The translations under genes were made by a program, and so were the position numbers. Under the pieces are notes generated by a model. It made no database searches and was not told the DNA's origin. It was given only the letters and a program-made list of their open reading frames with translations. Positions 10,357 through 18,890 of a stretch of DNA of 34,468 nucleotides are shown in pieces. Positions within the stretch are counted from its first letter, which is position 1. Every line of letters begins with the position of its first letter. Source of the stretch: Gnetum montanum (taxonomy: Eukaryota; Streptophyta; Gnetopsida; Gnetales; Gnetaceae); the NCBI GenBank assembly GCA_015680685.1, contig MNCI01014507.1, positions 13,300 through 47,767 on the forward strand. The letters are read 5' to 3'.

Positions 10357-12218
10357 ACTAAATGAAAACTTTTCCTCGAGTTCCTTACAAAATATTGGGA
10401 TGGTATGGGATTATTGACATGAATGACACTAATGGTAGATGGGGTGACATGTTAATGGATCATCATTACAATACATGACAAAATTTAGTGTTCATAACAA
10501 CAAGAGTGAACACTATACACATTTGACATCTAGCCTTATTTGGCAGTTGAGAGAGAAGAGAGAAGAGAGAGAGAAAAGAAAAATTCTACTGCTGCCAACG
10601 CCAAGATTGTGCCCTTTGTTGTCCATCCATAAGCATGCCATCAATCTTGTTCCTTATATAATCGCTTCAACACCAGTCCACTCCAAGTGTTCCTTCCAGA
10701 TCCAATCCATTTTTGTATGATTGTCATCTGCACACACAACATAGTCTTATATTAGCAAGGGTAAATGAATCATAATGCAGTTAATACCTTACCTCAGTGT
10801 AAGGTCCATTGGCTAAGTTGTGATATGGCTAATGTAGATCTAGAGATATAATATTGGTGGCTACCCAAATTGTAGGGGTTAAGAAAAAATTGAAAAAATT
10901 GGACCAGGGCCCCCATGATTGAGAGCGAACCTTCGGTAGCGAGAGAATGGAAAAAGATAAGGAATAAGAAGGATGGAGAAAAAGAAACAATGGAAACACC
11001 GATAAAATGGATGTCAAAGATGGAGATGAACAAAATAAATGGTGATTACAAAAATGTTTAAGGGAAAAAATTTAACGGATGCACCAAATAGGAATACTAG
11101 TGGGTCCTCGACAAAGCAGGCTCATACCCTTAATGTCCTGAAAGTCCCACATTCAAAGAGTCCGAATGTCATTTGGAGAAAAGAGTTAAAGTCTTAACCA
11201 CAAGGGTTTACCAAAAAGAAAACAATGCATCAACCAAAATATGGACTACTGATACAACCGGCAATGAGGTGAAAAATGGAGAAAGAAGGATGGTAAGGAG
11301 AGAATGGAATGGAGTCTCAAGAATAAGGTGATGTACAGCCCCTTATGTATTAATGGTTAATGTGATTTAGTAGATCCCATTCCAAATCCAGCCTCAACAG
11401 TCCACATCTAGTGACTTCGCATTAATACATTCGGCCAATCCATCCACTTAAAGTAACAAGAATGTCTTCACCAAAAATTCACCACCATTCTGATGAAACA
11501 AGAAAGGAGATAGGAAGCGAGGAAGGGAATTAGTTAGAGGGTACATTTTTATTTAGTTCCATAACTAGTAATTATAGCCCAAATAATTATTTCATCTAAG
11601 GAGTGTGCTTTGAATTCTCACTGTTTGTTTTTTTTTTTGTGTTTTTGTGTGAGAACCACACCATGCAAAGAATTATTATTTTTATTTGATCAGCTTCCTA
11701 ATAAGGGGGTAACGTCAGAATGGTAAGGAAAACCTAAGAAGGAAACATACAAGCACTCAAGAGAATGGCCAACACAAATGCGTCAAGTCCCATTGAAGTC
11801 ACACCCTTTTCAATCCTTGAGTCCTTTCTTAGTTTGAGAGCTACCCAGTCACCAGTCCATTGATAGTTCTTATTATTTATTTTGAAGAAAGAGACTATAC
11901 AGTTCCAAGCTAAGAGAGACCATAGAAATTTATGGATGTATGGATGAAGTGGACTCATTGCCTACTATATCAAAAGAACCATACCTTAGCATCAACATCA
12001 TAACTTAAAGGTAAAAACCAAACATTAGCAATCAATGGAATACAGTTCATACCACCATTAGGAGCACTTATTAGGTGATGAATTAAACAAAATAAACAAA
12101 CACACAAAGAGATGAAAGAGTATAAATGATGTTGTAAATAAAACAAGAAAAGTTAAGAAATTTGTAAAAAAAAATGTGTAAAAAAAAAACTTAAAAAGAA
12201 ATCGAGGGCTGCAAATGA
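10357..12218 (-). other. E1 non-coding 3' region, homologous to E2 28078-29950
   Basis: About 1.86 kb between the pol remnant and the PPT. It aligns along its length with E2. Landmarks are a GA-rich run (10546-10584), the words CCCCCATGATTGAGAGCGAA and CCTTCGGTAGC (about 10910-10942), CAAAGCAGGCTCAT (about 11113), the TTAGTTA...TAACTAG hairpin site (11530-11568) and an A-rich tract (about 12080-12200). Open frames here do not keep the same frame between E1 and E2, so I do not call a gene. An eroded env-like ORF around 11734-12010 cannot be excluded. Confidence 0.65.
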
Positions 12219-12458
12219 TCAGCATAGGTGTGCATCTCCTCCATGACTGAATTGAAAGGAAGAGATCCAAAATAATGAGCGCTTGTTTGAATTTTTTAGA
12301 AGTTTCAAACTTCTTCCAATTGATGTTTTCAGGTTAAGGACTGGAAGTTGGCAACACTCTTTCTCCAGTGTATCTATGCTTTCGATGTGACCGCAAGTTG
12401 GTCCCCCAGTTAGTTCCATGCATATTGGTGAGTTTCTTTCTTAATGAGCTGTCAACCA
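12219..12458 (-). pseudogene. E1 pol remnant: pre-RT spacer fused to the integrase C-terminal tail
   Basis: Sense-strand reading gives TCGHIESIDTL and LPVLNLKTSIG, matching the spacer between PR and RT in E2 (32870-32960). It then switches at about 12279-12285 to SLFWISSFQFSHGGDAHLC, matching the extreme C-terminus of E2 integrase (SLFLISSFQLSRGGDGHQC). The open frame runs through the junction without a stop, and this frame is the same as the protease frame upstream. One stop at 12459 separates it from PR. The missing 2.8 kb would encode RT, RNase H and most of IN. The C-terminal word is the natural end of the polyprotein. Confidence 0.75.
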
Positions 12459-13331
12459 CTAGGTGTTTTCTTGTTGTGTGGTTGCTACATATAGGCACAT
12501 TTTTATGTTAACCTCTGGTGCACACCGGTTGCATGCAGGCAATGTTGAATATTTCTGTACACAATCACACCTTGTATCACTGTATGTGATGCATGGAACT
12601 TTCTTCTTCTCGATCTTCCCATAAGTGTTTTCCTTAGATATTTCTAGGGAAAGATCATGGATTCCTAGGCATGCATTCATGGTACTCAGCCATACCCTTC
12701 CCATTATTATTGGGAAGTCCCCCTTGTCATTGTTGACTTGTATTACTAGGAAATCAACTGGGTATGACCAACCACACATCGTGGTAATGATGTCCTCCAC
12801 CAGTCCCAAGGGAATAGTCATGGACTGGTTAGCCATCTCTAAGCGAATATTGCTCTTCTTTAGTGGAGGCAGGTTCTAGGATTTATACATTTCTTGCGAT
12901 ATCAAGTTGACTCCGGAACCTGAGTCTAGAAGAGCTTTACAATGTTCATTTCCAGCAACTGAGAGATAAATCAAGGGATTTTTAGGGTTAGAGAATTCCC
13001 TGGGAAGGTGGCCGTCCTTGATCCAATGAGTGATGATATGTGTTAACATAATCGTGTGTGTTGAGCCTTGTTGTTGGTTTGAAGGGAGCTCTGAAGCCTT
13101 ATTTGATGGAGGAACGTTCGAAGGCTCAACCACTTGTGGTTGTGAGAGCTTGTTTGGACTGTTGGTTCTGAAGAAAGGTCTTCTTCTTGTACAGTTGTCA
13201 GAACCAGTAGTGGGTTGAAGGTTTATAGCTCTCGTAGCATTACATTGTTGTGGTTGAGTGGGGAGTTCCCCTTGCATTGCTCGAGTGGGTGGTAGTGGAG
13301 CTATCAGTGTAAGAGTTGCGGGTGGATTCAA
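12459..13331 (-). pseudogene. E1 gag C-terminus and aspartic protease, one in-frame stop
   Basis: A single frame from 13331 to 12459 is broken only by TAG at 12876-12878. The Pro/Gln/Ser-rich N-terminal half is the gag tail. The aspartic protease follows: CKALLDSGSGVNLIS with the catalytic D-S-G at about 12915-12926. After the stop come SMTIPLGLVEDIITT and GDFPIIMGRVWLST, the flap and second hydrophobic/Gly motif (ILGR-type) of Ty3/gypsy proteases. E2 has the same protein, with Trp (TGG) where E1 has TAG, so the stop is a point mutation. It would cleave the gag-pol polyprotein in the particle. A suppressor or a single reversion would be needed for function, so I call it a pseudogene. Confidence 0.8.
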
Positions 13332-15567
13332 AGGATGGTATGGATATGGTGTGTCTCTCCCAGGAGAAGGATTCCTATAATCCTCCTGAGCTTGGTAGTG
13401 ATGTTGTGGGGTTGCATGACCAATAGAGTCACTTGGAGAGATTTTCTACTGCACGTAGTAGCCATATGGATCTGATTTCTAGTAAGGGTATTGTTGCCTT
13501 GGTGGTGGCATCCCTCATGACTGTGGGTATTGCCACTGCTGGTGTTGATCAATAGGTTGTGGTGGAGTTCCACTTGGATAATATGTTAAGGGTTGGTGAA
13601 ACTACCTTGGGTTACCTTGGGGATAAGGTAACCTTCGGGGTGCTTACCGTTTGTTGAGTCGTGGGTTAAGTGCATACACCCCAGACTCTTGCAGATGTGA
13701 GATTATTAGGTAACATCCCTTAGGATGGTCATACTGGCATATCTCACATCCACCATCATTTTCTGTGTCACAATCCACAACCTCTTCAGTATAGCCATTT
13801 TATCCTTACCTGTGTTACATGCATGATCCAAATCCTTCTTTTTTTTCTTATCATGGTCACTACTTCATTCCTTAGACTCCTCTACAATTTTTAAAATGGT
13901 TTCAAATCTACTATCTAAGGAGTCCCACATCTAATCTACCTTAGACAACACTTCTGTTGTTAATTTTTGAAGTGACAAGGTTTTCCTACTCACCAACTCT
14001 TCAAGTGGTGACTCATCCTCCTCCCCACAGAATCTCACTCCCGTCTTTCGGGGTGAAGGATTGTGGTTATACTCTTCCGCACTTTCTCTCTTATGTAGCT
14101 CTCCTTCTTTCTTAGCTACTTGCTCCAACAATCTATGAACCTCATGGAACCTAAGCTCTGATAATCTTCCTTAGGCATATGTTCCAAGGATTCTCCCAGT
14201 TTCATGTCTTAGCCCATCTACGAGATGGCATAGTTGATCCTATTGTGCGTAATGTAATAGTGCATAATATCAGCCCATGGTAGCATCCAAGGGTTCATGA
14301 TTGCCATGATTCCATCCTTGGATCTAATTTGGCAAGTTGGACACTCGGGAGTACGTTTGATATTTATCGTTAAACAGTTCTAGCATCGTACTCCACCTTC
14401 GAATGGATTCTGGCTCTAAGGACCAGTACTAGCATTTCGCTTCTTTTATGAGTGTCCTTGGAAACAAATTTAAATTTTGCCACTCATTTTTAATGTTCTG
14501 CAAGGCACATGCATCGTGAAATGCCTGTAAGTGATTCTACGGATCAACGTCGTATCCCCCCTCAAATCGTGGGATATTATTCATGTCTAGTCTCTCAATC
14601 CGACTATGTTTTTGATGCCTTGTAGGTATTCTAACAGCCTCCGTGATTTCTAACATGCTTCGGGTTGCAAGTAGGGATTCATCATGGTCATTTCTCTCAT
14701 GGCATCTGTGATGCCTACGTGATTCCCTACTTTCCCTTCTTCCATGTTGTGATTCCTTAGAATGCCCTCATCCTCGCTCTCGACTCTCTCGTCGAGGTCT
14801 CTCATTTTCTTACCGTTATCCTCATGGTTAGGTTCCTTATGACTACATCTAGATGTTGAAGGAGAGGGTGAATGTGATGATGAAGGGGAAGAGGAAGGAG
14901 AACCATCGCCATGACAATGTTTCCTACCTTCCCTTCAATGATCGCGACCTTGATCATGATGATGATCAAAATGGTCGTCCTTATCTTGTGTTTGTGTTCC
15001 CTCATTGAACACTTGGTGTTCGTGGGGATCAGAACTAGGGTTGTGTATCGTAGAGCGAAGGTTCTGATACACAACCTCCTCACTATTGTTAGGAGGGGGA
15101 ACATCATTTTGTGGAGAACCTATTGAAATAGGTTCACCACCCTTAATTTCACTTATGACAGGCAAAGCATTATGGGGTCCTTTGCCCTTCAATGATGTGT
15201 GGTAACTCTCTTGCCACAAGTCCCATTGACATTACCCTTTTGTGGGATGGTAGTCCCTTGCGTTGTAATCGCATGCAATGTACTCAGCGTATAATTATGA
15301 CATGCCTATTCGTGCAAGGGCACGAAAGAGCATGTTGGGGGCTGCTCTATCTAGGGGTAACACTATGTTACCCTCCAAGTCTCTCCAATGCAGTTGTTTG
15401 TCTTGATGGAAGAAAAAGGTAAAGTCAGGTATATATTCATCGTGATGAATATATACCACATGGAATTGTTGAGGAACTGAAGTATTTTGGTTATGTGTGT
15501 TGTGCCGCTGACTTTCTCTAGTGTTGATCCTAGGTGATGAAGTGCTTTTGTGTGGAGAAGAAGACAT
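13332..15567 (-). pseudogene. E1 gag, multiply interrupted
   Basis: The best start is ATG at 15567 (MSSSPHKSTSSPRINTRES), about 145 bp after the PBS. The first frame runs to a stop at 15295 and reopens in the same frame to 14935. A Ser-rich region and a charged region follow. After a frameshift comes the capsid-like core, with words such as HLQAFHDACALQN (about 14490-14530) and a coiled stretch LEQVAKKEGELHKRES (about 14075-14130). Near the C-terminus is CEICQYDHPKGC (13713-13748), a compact Cys-Cys-His-Cys motif with spacing 2-3-3 instead of the usual knuckle 2-4-4. The region has about ten stops, several at CAG-to-TAG positions. Gag would package the element RNA; this copy cannot make a full protein. 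Confidence 0.75.
15428..15457. repeat. Perfect palindrome, 14-bp arms with a 2-bp centre
   Basis: GGTATATATTCATC, then GT, then GATGAATATATACC. It lies in the gag N-terminal coding part of E1, about 250 bp inside the 5' LTR. It could form a hairpin in the genomic RNA near the position of retroviral packaging or dimerisation signals; this role is inference only. Confidence 0.8.
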
Positions 15568-15691
15568 TTTAATCTTGTTTGGTGTGTTGTTTACTGTTAT
15601 GTTATTTTTCTCTTGATTAACCCTAAGGGTTCATTTTAGCTCCCAATGATGTAAAATATTTTCTATGTTCTACGTAGCGCACAAATAACTA

Positions 15692-15712
15692 AGTCCCCAG
15701 CAACAGTGCCAA
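15692..15712 (-). promoter_or_regulatory. E1 primer-binding site, tRNA-Asp type
   Basis: Sense strand directly after the 5' LTR: TTGGCACTGTTGCTGGGGAC. The site complementary to the plant tRNA-Asp 3' end, as used by Athila elements, is TGGCGCCGTTGCCGGGGA. E1 differs at three positions, each a G-to-A or C-to-T change at a CG site. It would prime minus-strand DNA synthesis. Confidence 0.75.
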
Positions 15713-16516
15713 TGATGAGTGGTGAGGTACCCCTATACTCAACCATACAAATACGAGCGTCTCACGCGTGATTCGGTCAAACTCCAAGCACTAAGCGCTT
15801 ACGTGCCTTATGGAGCACTTAAGGTTAATCAATCGTTGTCTTCCCAGACTTACTTGTATTGTCATGGTTGTATGGTTAAGTAAGTCTTAGGTATATGATT
15901 TTTATGTCTTTTATCTTTTTATTGCCTATGCTAAGAGAGGAATGGGTGAAGAGACTAAGTAACTAACTTTCACTAACTAAGCTTTAATTTTCCTAGCATC
16001 AGGATCTATTTCCACTTGCCATACACACCTTGAACTAGTGCAATGCTACTAGGATTACCAAACACTATTCGTTACTGTGTTACCAAACGTAGCACACGTG
16101 CTCGAAGCGGTCGTACTGAATGCACTTAACTAGGAGAGTTGAGGGTTGAGAGTGATTAATCATCTAAGAAAGCATTTAAACATTTAATAATAATTAAAGT
16201 CATATTTAGCTTAGTCCATATGCTGTAAGGTTTATCGGAAAGTTCCTCTTTATTGTCATACACAATTGTGTGCTCAGGTAAAAATTGCTCGAATAAAGAT
16301 CCATTCACTTTGAGACTCCTACTACGGGCACATGGAAATTATTCTATCTCTAGAATGGTAAAACTACCAGAGTTTAGCTAAGGGTCTAGATCTAGATTAG
16401 GAAACAAGGGAAAGCTGCCTCTTATTTATAGAACTGGTGACGGACTACGATATCGCATACGCAATATTACAGGGGCCGACGCGATATCGCGGCCCATGCG
16501 ATATCGTGGCTCATCA
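15713..16516 (-). repeat. E1 5' LTR (804 bp)
   Basis: It starts TGATGAGTGG and ends GGCTCATCA in window orientation, with 7-bp terminal inverted repeats TGATGAG/CTCATCA. U3 is short: the palindromic GATATCG array (16445-16510), then TATA at 16423-16430 (reverse strand). A reverse-strand AATAAA at 16249-16254 is a likely poly(A) signal. Its right flank is the ATAGG duplication. Confidence 0.92.
16423..16430 (-). promoter_or_regulatory. E1 LTR TATA box with upstream GATATC array
   Basis: TATAAATAAG on the reverse strand, about 90 bp from the U3 tip. Equivalent boxes lie at 10270-10277, 27949-27956 (reverse), 1517-1524 and 20823-20830 (forward). Upstream are repeated palindromes of the type GCGATATCGC. 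Transcription would start roughly 30 bases downstream, giving an unusually short U3 of about 120 bp. Confidence 0.65.
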
Positions 16517-16521
16517 ATAGG
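16517..16521 (+). repeat. Right target-site duplication of E1 (ATAGG)
   Basis: Exact copy of 9555-9559, directly after the LTR terminus CATCA. Confidence 0.9.
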
Positions 16522-17195
16522 GAATTCTAAGGTTATCCAAAAATTATGAAAAAATTCCTAATAGTTCTTAACCTCTCATTGGATTTTAGATTTTGATTAA
16601 AAATTCAAAACATAATTAAATTTACTTTATTTAGGTTACAATGTTATGAATTTGTCAATTTTGTAAAAAGTCCTACTTTTAGAAAAATCCTTATTTGAAT
16701 TAATTTGCTGGTAATTAAAATATTCACAAGATCAATAACCTGTCACTTACTTTTGATCTATCATTGAGAAATTTTGAAATGGTCCTTAGGAGAGAATTTG
16801 AAATTCATTAATTTAGATTGAATTTAGAAAATTTATTATTATTCATTCATGTTTTAAAATAAACTCTTACCATTAATTAAGAATCTAAGTGTTAGAAAAA
16901 TTTTACAAATTTTAGTGTATCAATTCCCCTCAAGACAAAGATGCTCACCTTGAAACCTAAAAAATTGAAAATGACACAAATCAAATGTGTAGTGAGGAAG
17001 ATACGTAGCTTAGAAGACTGTCTAAGAGAAAAACGACATGAACTCCCCTTGGGTTTGAAGCTATAAATGAAAAATTTTCTAACGATCATGTGTATATATA
17101 GGAATATATAATGATGATATCATAGGTATGACATTGTTTATGCAATATTGTAGGTGATATGATATTGTATCTATGATATCGCCTTTGCAAGTTAT
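16522..17195 (-). other. Probable LTR remnant of older element E3 (different LTR subfamily)
   Basis: No coding sense. On the reverse strand the stretch 17190-17105 carries GATATCATAG, CAATATTGC and TGATATCATC motifs, followed by a TATA-like TATATATAC (about 17093). This is the same U3 layout as the other LTRs. The following sequence (17080-16522) is AT-rich and does not align with the other LTRs by eye. It sits where the 3' LTR of E3 is expected, with E1 inserted at its far end. The boundaries are not defined. Confidence 0.4.
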
Positions 17196-17880
17196 AAATT
17201 TTTTGCAAATTTTGGTGGAAAAAATCAATAAATTAGAAGGTGTTAAGGATTGATTAAAGGGTATCTAGTCATGGATAATGCATAGAATATGCCAAATTAT
17301 CTTTAAAATGTTGATGAGTAAGAATTTTAAGTAAGGTAAAATATTGATGATCAAGAGGTGATGATGTGAAAATTTGTTGAGTATATGAATGTATATGAAT
17401 ATGTAGGGAATTGGTGATGATTATTGAAGTAGCTAGGAATGTACAAGATAATGTGGATTTGGCTATCAAGTATAAGACACAAGAGTTATACAGGTGGATC
17501 CTACCCAAAGTAGGCTCGTGTGTTTAATGTCTTTATATAACCACACTTACAAGTGTCTACGGATACTAAAGGAGTTGAATGTAAATCATACCAGATACAC
17601 ATGTTAGTATTGCCTCGGTAAGAAAATAATACTATGCTATACAAAATTATGATATTATAATAATATATAATAATGAGGTGGAACAATGATAGCATGGCTC
17701 ACAAAGAATGTGACGTGAGGTATGTTATCATAAGCATAATGAATTCTATGTATGATGCATGGTTAAAGAGATTAGTATAATCATGAAACCATCACAAATT
17801 TAGCAAATATCATTACTTAGCAATGAAAAATAAGAAAGAAATTAATGTATTAAGTAGTTTATTTTTAAGAAGACTTTGTA

Positions 17881-17939
17881 ATTGGTTAGAAAAGTACCTT
17901 CAAGCATGGGTAACATATCTTTCTAGCCTTGTAACCAAT
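17881..17939. repeat. Hairpin unit 1 with core GGGTAACAT
   Basis: Outer arms ATTGGTTA (17881-17888) and TAACCAAT (17932-17939) are perfectly complementary. The centre is TTCAAGCATGGGTAACATAT-CTTTCTAG. The second half of the inner stem is CATA instead of CATG. Confidence 0.75.
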
Positions 17940-17961
17940 GCGAGTCCAAGAGATCTTTTAG

Positions 17962-18026
17962 ATTCCTAGGAAGTAGCATACTATTAAGCATGGGTAACAT
18001 GACTTTCTAGTATTACCCCTAGGAAT
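17962..18026. repeat. Hairpin unit 2 with core CATGGGTAACATG
   Basis: Outer arms ATTCCTAGG (17962-17970) and CCTAGGAAT (18018-18026) are perfectly complementary. Internal stem blocks (GTA, ATACTA, CATG) also pair. The loop is GGTAA. This is the best-paired copy. Confidence 0.8.
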
Positions 18027-18056
18027 GATTATTATGTGAATTTATTAGTTATGAAT

Positions 18057-18128
18057 GTGTTAGCCTTACTAGAGGACTACTTTCAAGCATGGGTAACATG
18101 TCTTTCTAGTGACATGATAGGATAACAC
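18057..18128. repeat. Hairpin unit 3 with core CATGGGTAACATG
   Basis: Outer arms GTGTTA (18057-18062) and TAACAC (18123-18128) pair, with further CCT/AGG and CTA/TAG blocks and the CATG-GGTAA-CATG centre. The arm sequence differs from units 1 and 2. Confidence 0.7.
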
Positions 18129-18429
18129 TTATTTAAGAACATACTTCTATTTGAAATTAGAACACAAGTAATGATACAAACTTATAGCATAATGAAACCT
18201 ATAAAAGAAGCTTAGGGAGTCAAAAAAATCCCTTGATGTCATTCCCTTGTTATTTCCACTTGATTCTTTACCTTTTCATCAAGACATAACGATCATAGGT
18301 TTATTTTAGTTGTTTGTGAGGAGACGTCATTATGTCCATGGTAGGAATCTCTTATTATTGAAAATGGAGGTATATGGATGATGTGATCTTACTATAGATA
18401 CAATTAGTCTTTCAATGATATAATAATAA

Positions 18430-18640
18430 TGAGGTGTTAGCCTAGTGATATAGGTCTTGGCCTAGTAAACTTGGGTCATATGTTTGATTCTACTAGGTAG
18501 CATTAAATTATAAACTTCTATAAATCTTGGGGTGTATTGATGTTTCACTTTTTTCAGGTTTCAACACCCTAAATAACATAGGGCAAAATTCTTGCTGTTC
18601 AACTACTTCTTACTTATTACTAGTACTTTATTTAACAATC
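18430..18640 (+). mobile_element. Possible degenerate tRNA-derived SINE
   Basis: GAGGTGTTAGCCTAGTGATA resembles the start of tRNA-derived SINEs, with an A-box-like TAGCCTAGTGA (about 18438-18448). About 40 bases on, TGTTTGATTCT resembles a B box (GGTTCGANTCC) with decay. No poly(A)/T tail or target duplication could be fixed, so both ends are guesses. RNA polymerase III would read it if intact. Confidence 0.4.
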
Positions 18641-18654
18641 AACAAAATTGATAA

Positions 18655-18890
18655 TTCTATAAATAGAAAAATTTATAAATAATAAAATATTGTAAAAATA
18701 AGAAAACATATAAAGAAGGTGGGAGATTTTAAAGAAAAGAAAAATGATAAGAATTGTAAATATATTAAAGAATAGTAAAGATAATAAAGAATTAAGAAAA
18801 ACCTAAAGAATATGGAAAGATATTAAAGAATTAGAAAAAGTATTAAAAGAAATAAAAAGGCATAAAAAGAAATTTTAAAAAAACTCACAA
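18655..18890. repeat. A-rich low-complexity tract next to the E3 pol end
   Basis: Loosely repeated ATTAAAGAATAAGAAAAAG words on the plus strand, so a long pyrimidine-rich tract on the element's sense strand, directly 3' of integrase. Shorter equivalents are at about 12080-12200 (E1) and 29830-29940 (E2). Confidence 0.6.

Larger units (their letters stand above)
9560..16516 (-). mobile_element. E1: complete 6.96-kb non-autonomous gypsy (Athila-like) element
   Basis: Two direct LTRs (9560-10346 and 15713-16516) bound an internal region with a PBS next to the right LTR and a polypurine tract next to the left LTR, so the sense strand is minus. Matching ATAGG duplications show a single integration event. 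The internal region holds gag, protease, a fused remnant of the pre-RT spacer and integrase tail, and a 1.9-kb non-coding 3' region. Compared with E2, about 2.8 kb covering RT, RNase H and most of integrase is missing. The LTRs differ at roughly 50-60 positions by eye, mostly transitions, plus one 17-bp indel, so the insertion is not very recent. Confidence 0.92.
17196..18890 (-). other. Non-coding 3' region of E3
   Basis: It occupies the same place between the integrase tail and the LTR as 10357-12218 in E1 and 28078-29950 in E2. It shares the stem-loop word CCAAAGTAGGCTC (about 17513), the GGGTAACATG hairpin core (three copies) and the A-rich tract next to the pol end. Length is 1.7 kb. A SINE-like insert lies at about 18430-18640. 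I see no gene. Confidence 0.55.

Noticed and set aside
10475-11033. Several 60-80-residue open frames on both strands near the E1 PPT
   Set aside because: They fall in the non-coding 3' region shared with E2, overlap each other on opposite strands, and are not conserved as frames.
13030-13218. Plus-strand open frame over the E1 gag tail
   Set aside because: Antisense shadow of the Pro/Gln-rich gag-PR frame, which matches E2 in sequence and order.
16522-17089. A host gene promoter and first exon (TATA-like motif, open frame at 16892-17089)
   Set aside because: No splice pattern or protein similarity is visible, and the GATATC motifs upstream match the LTR promoter layout of the surrounding elements.
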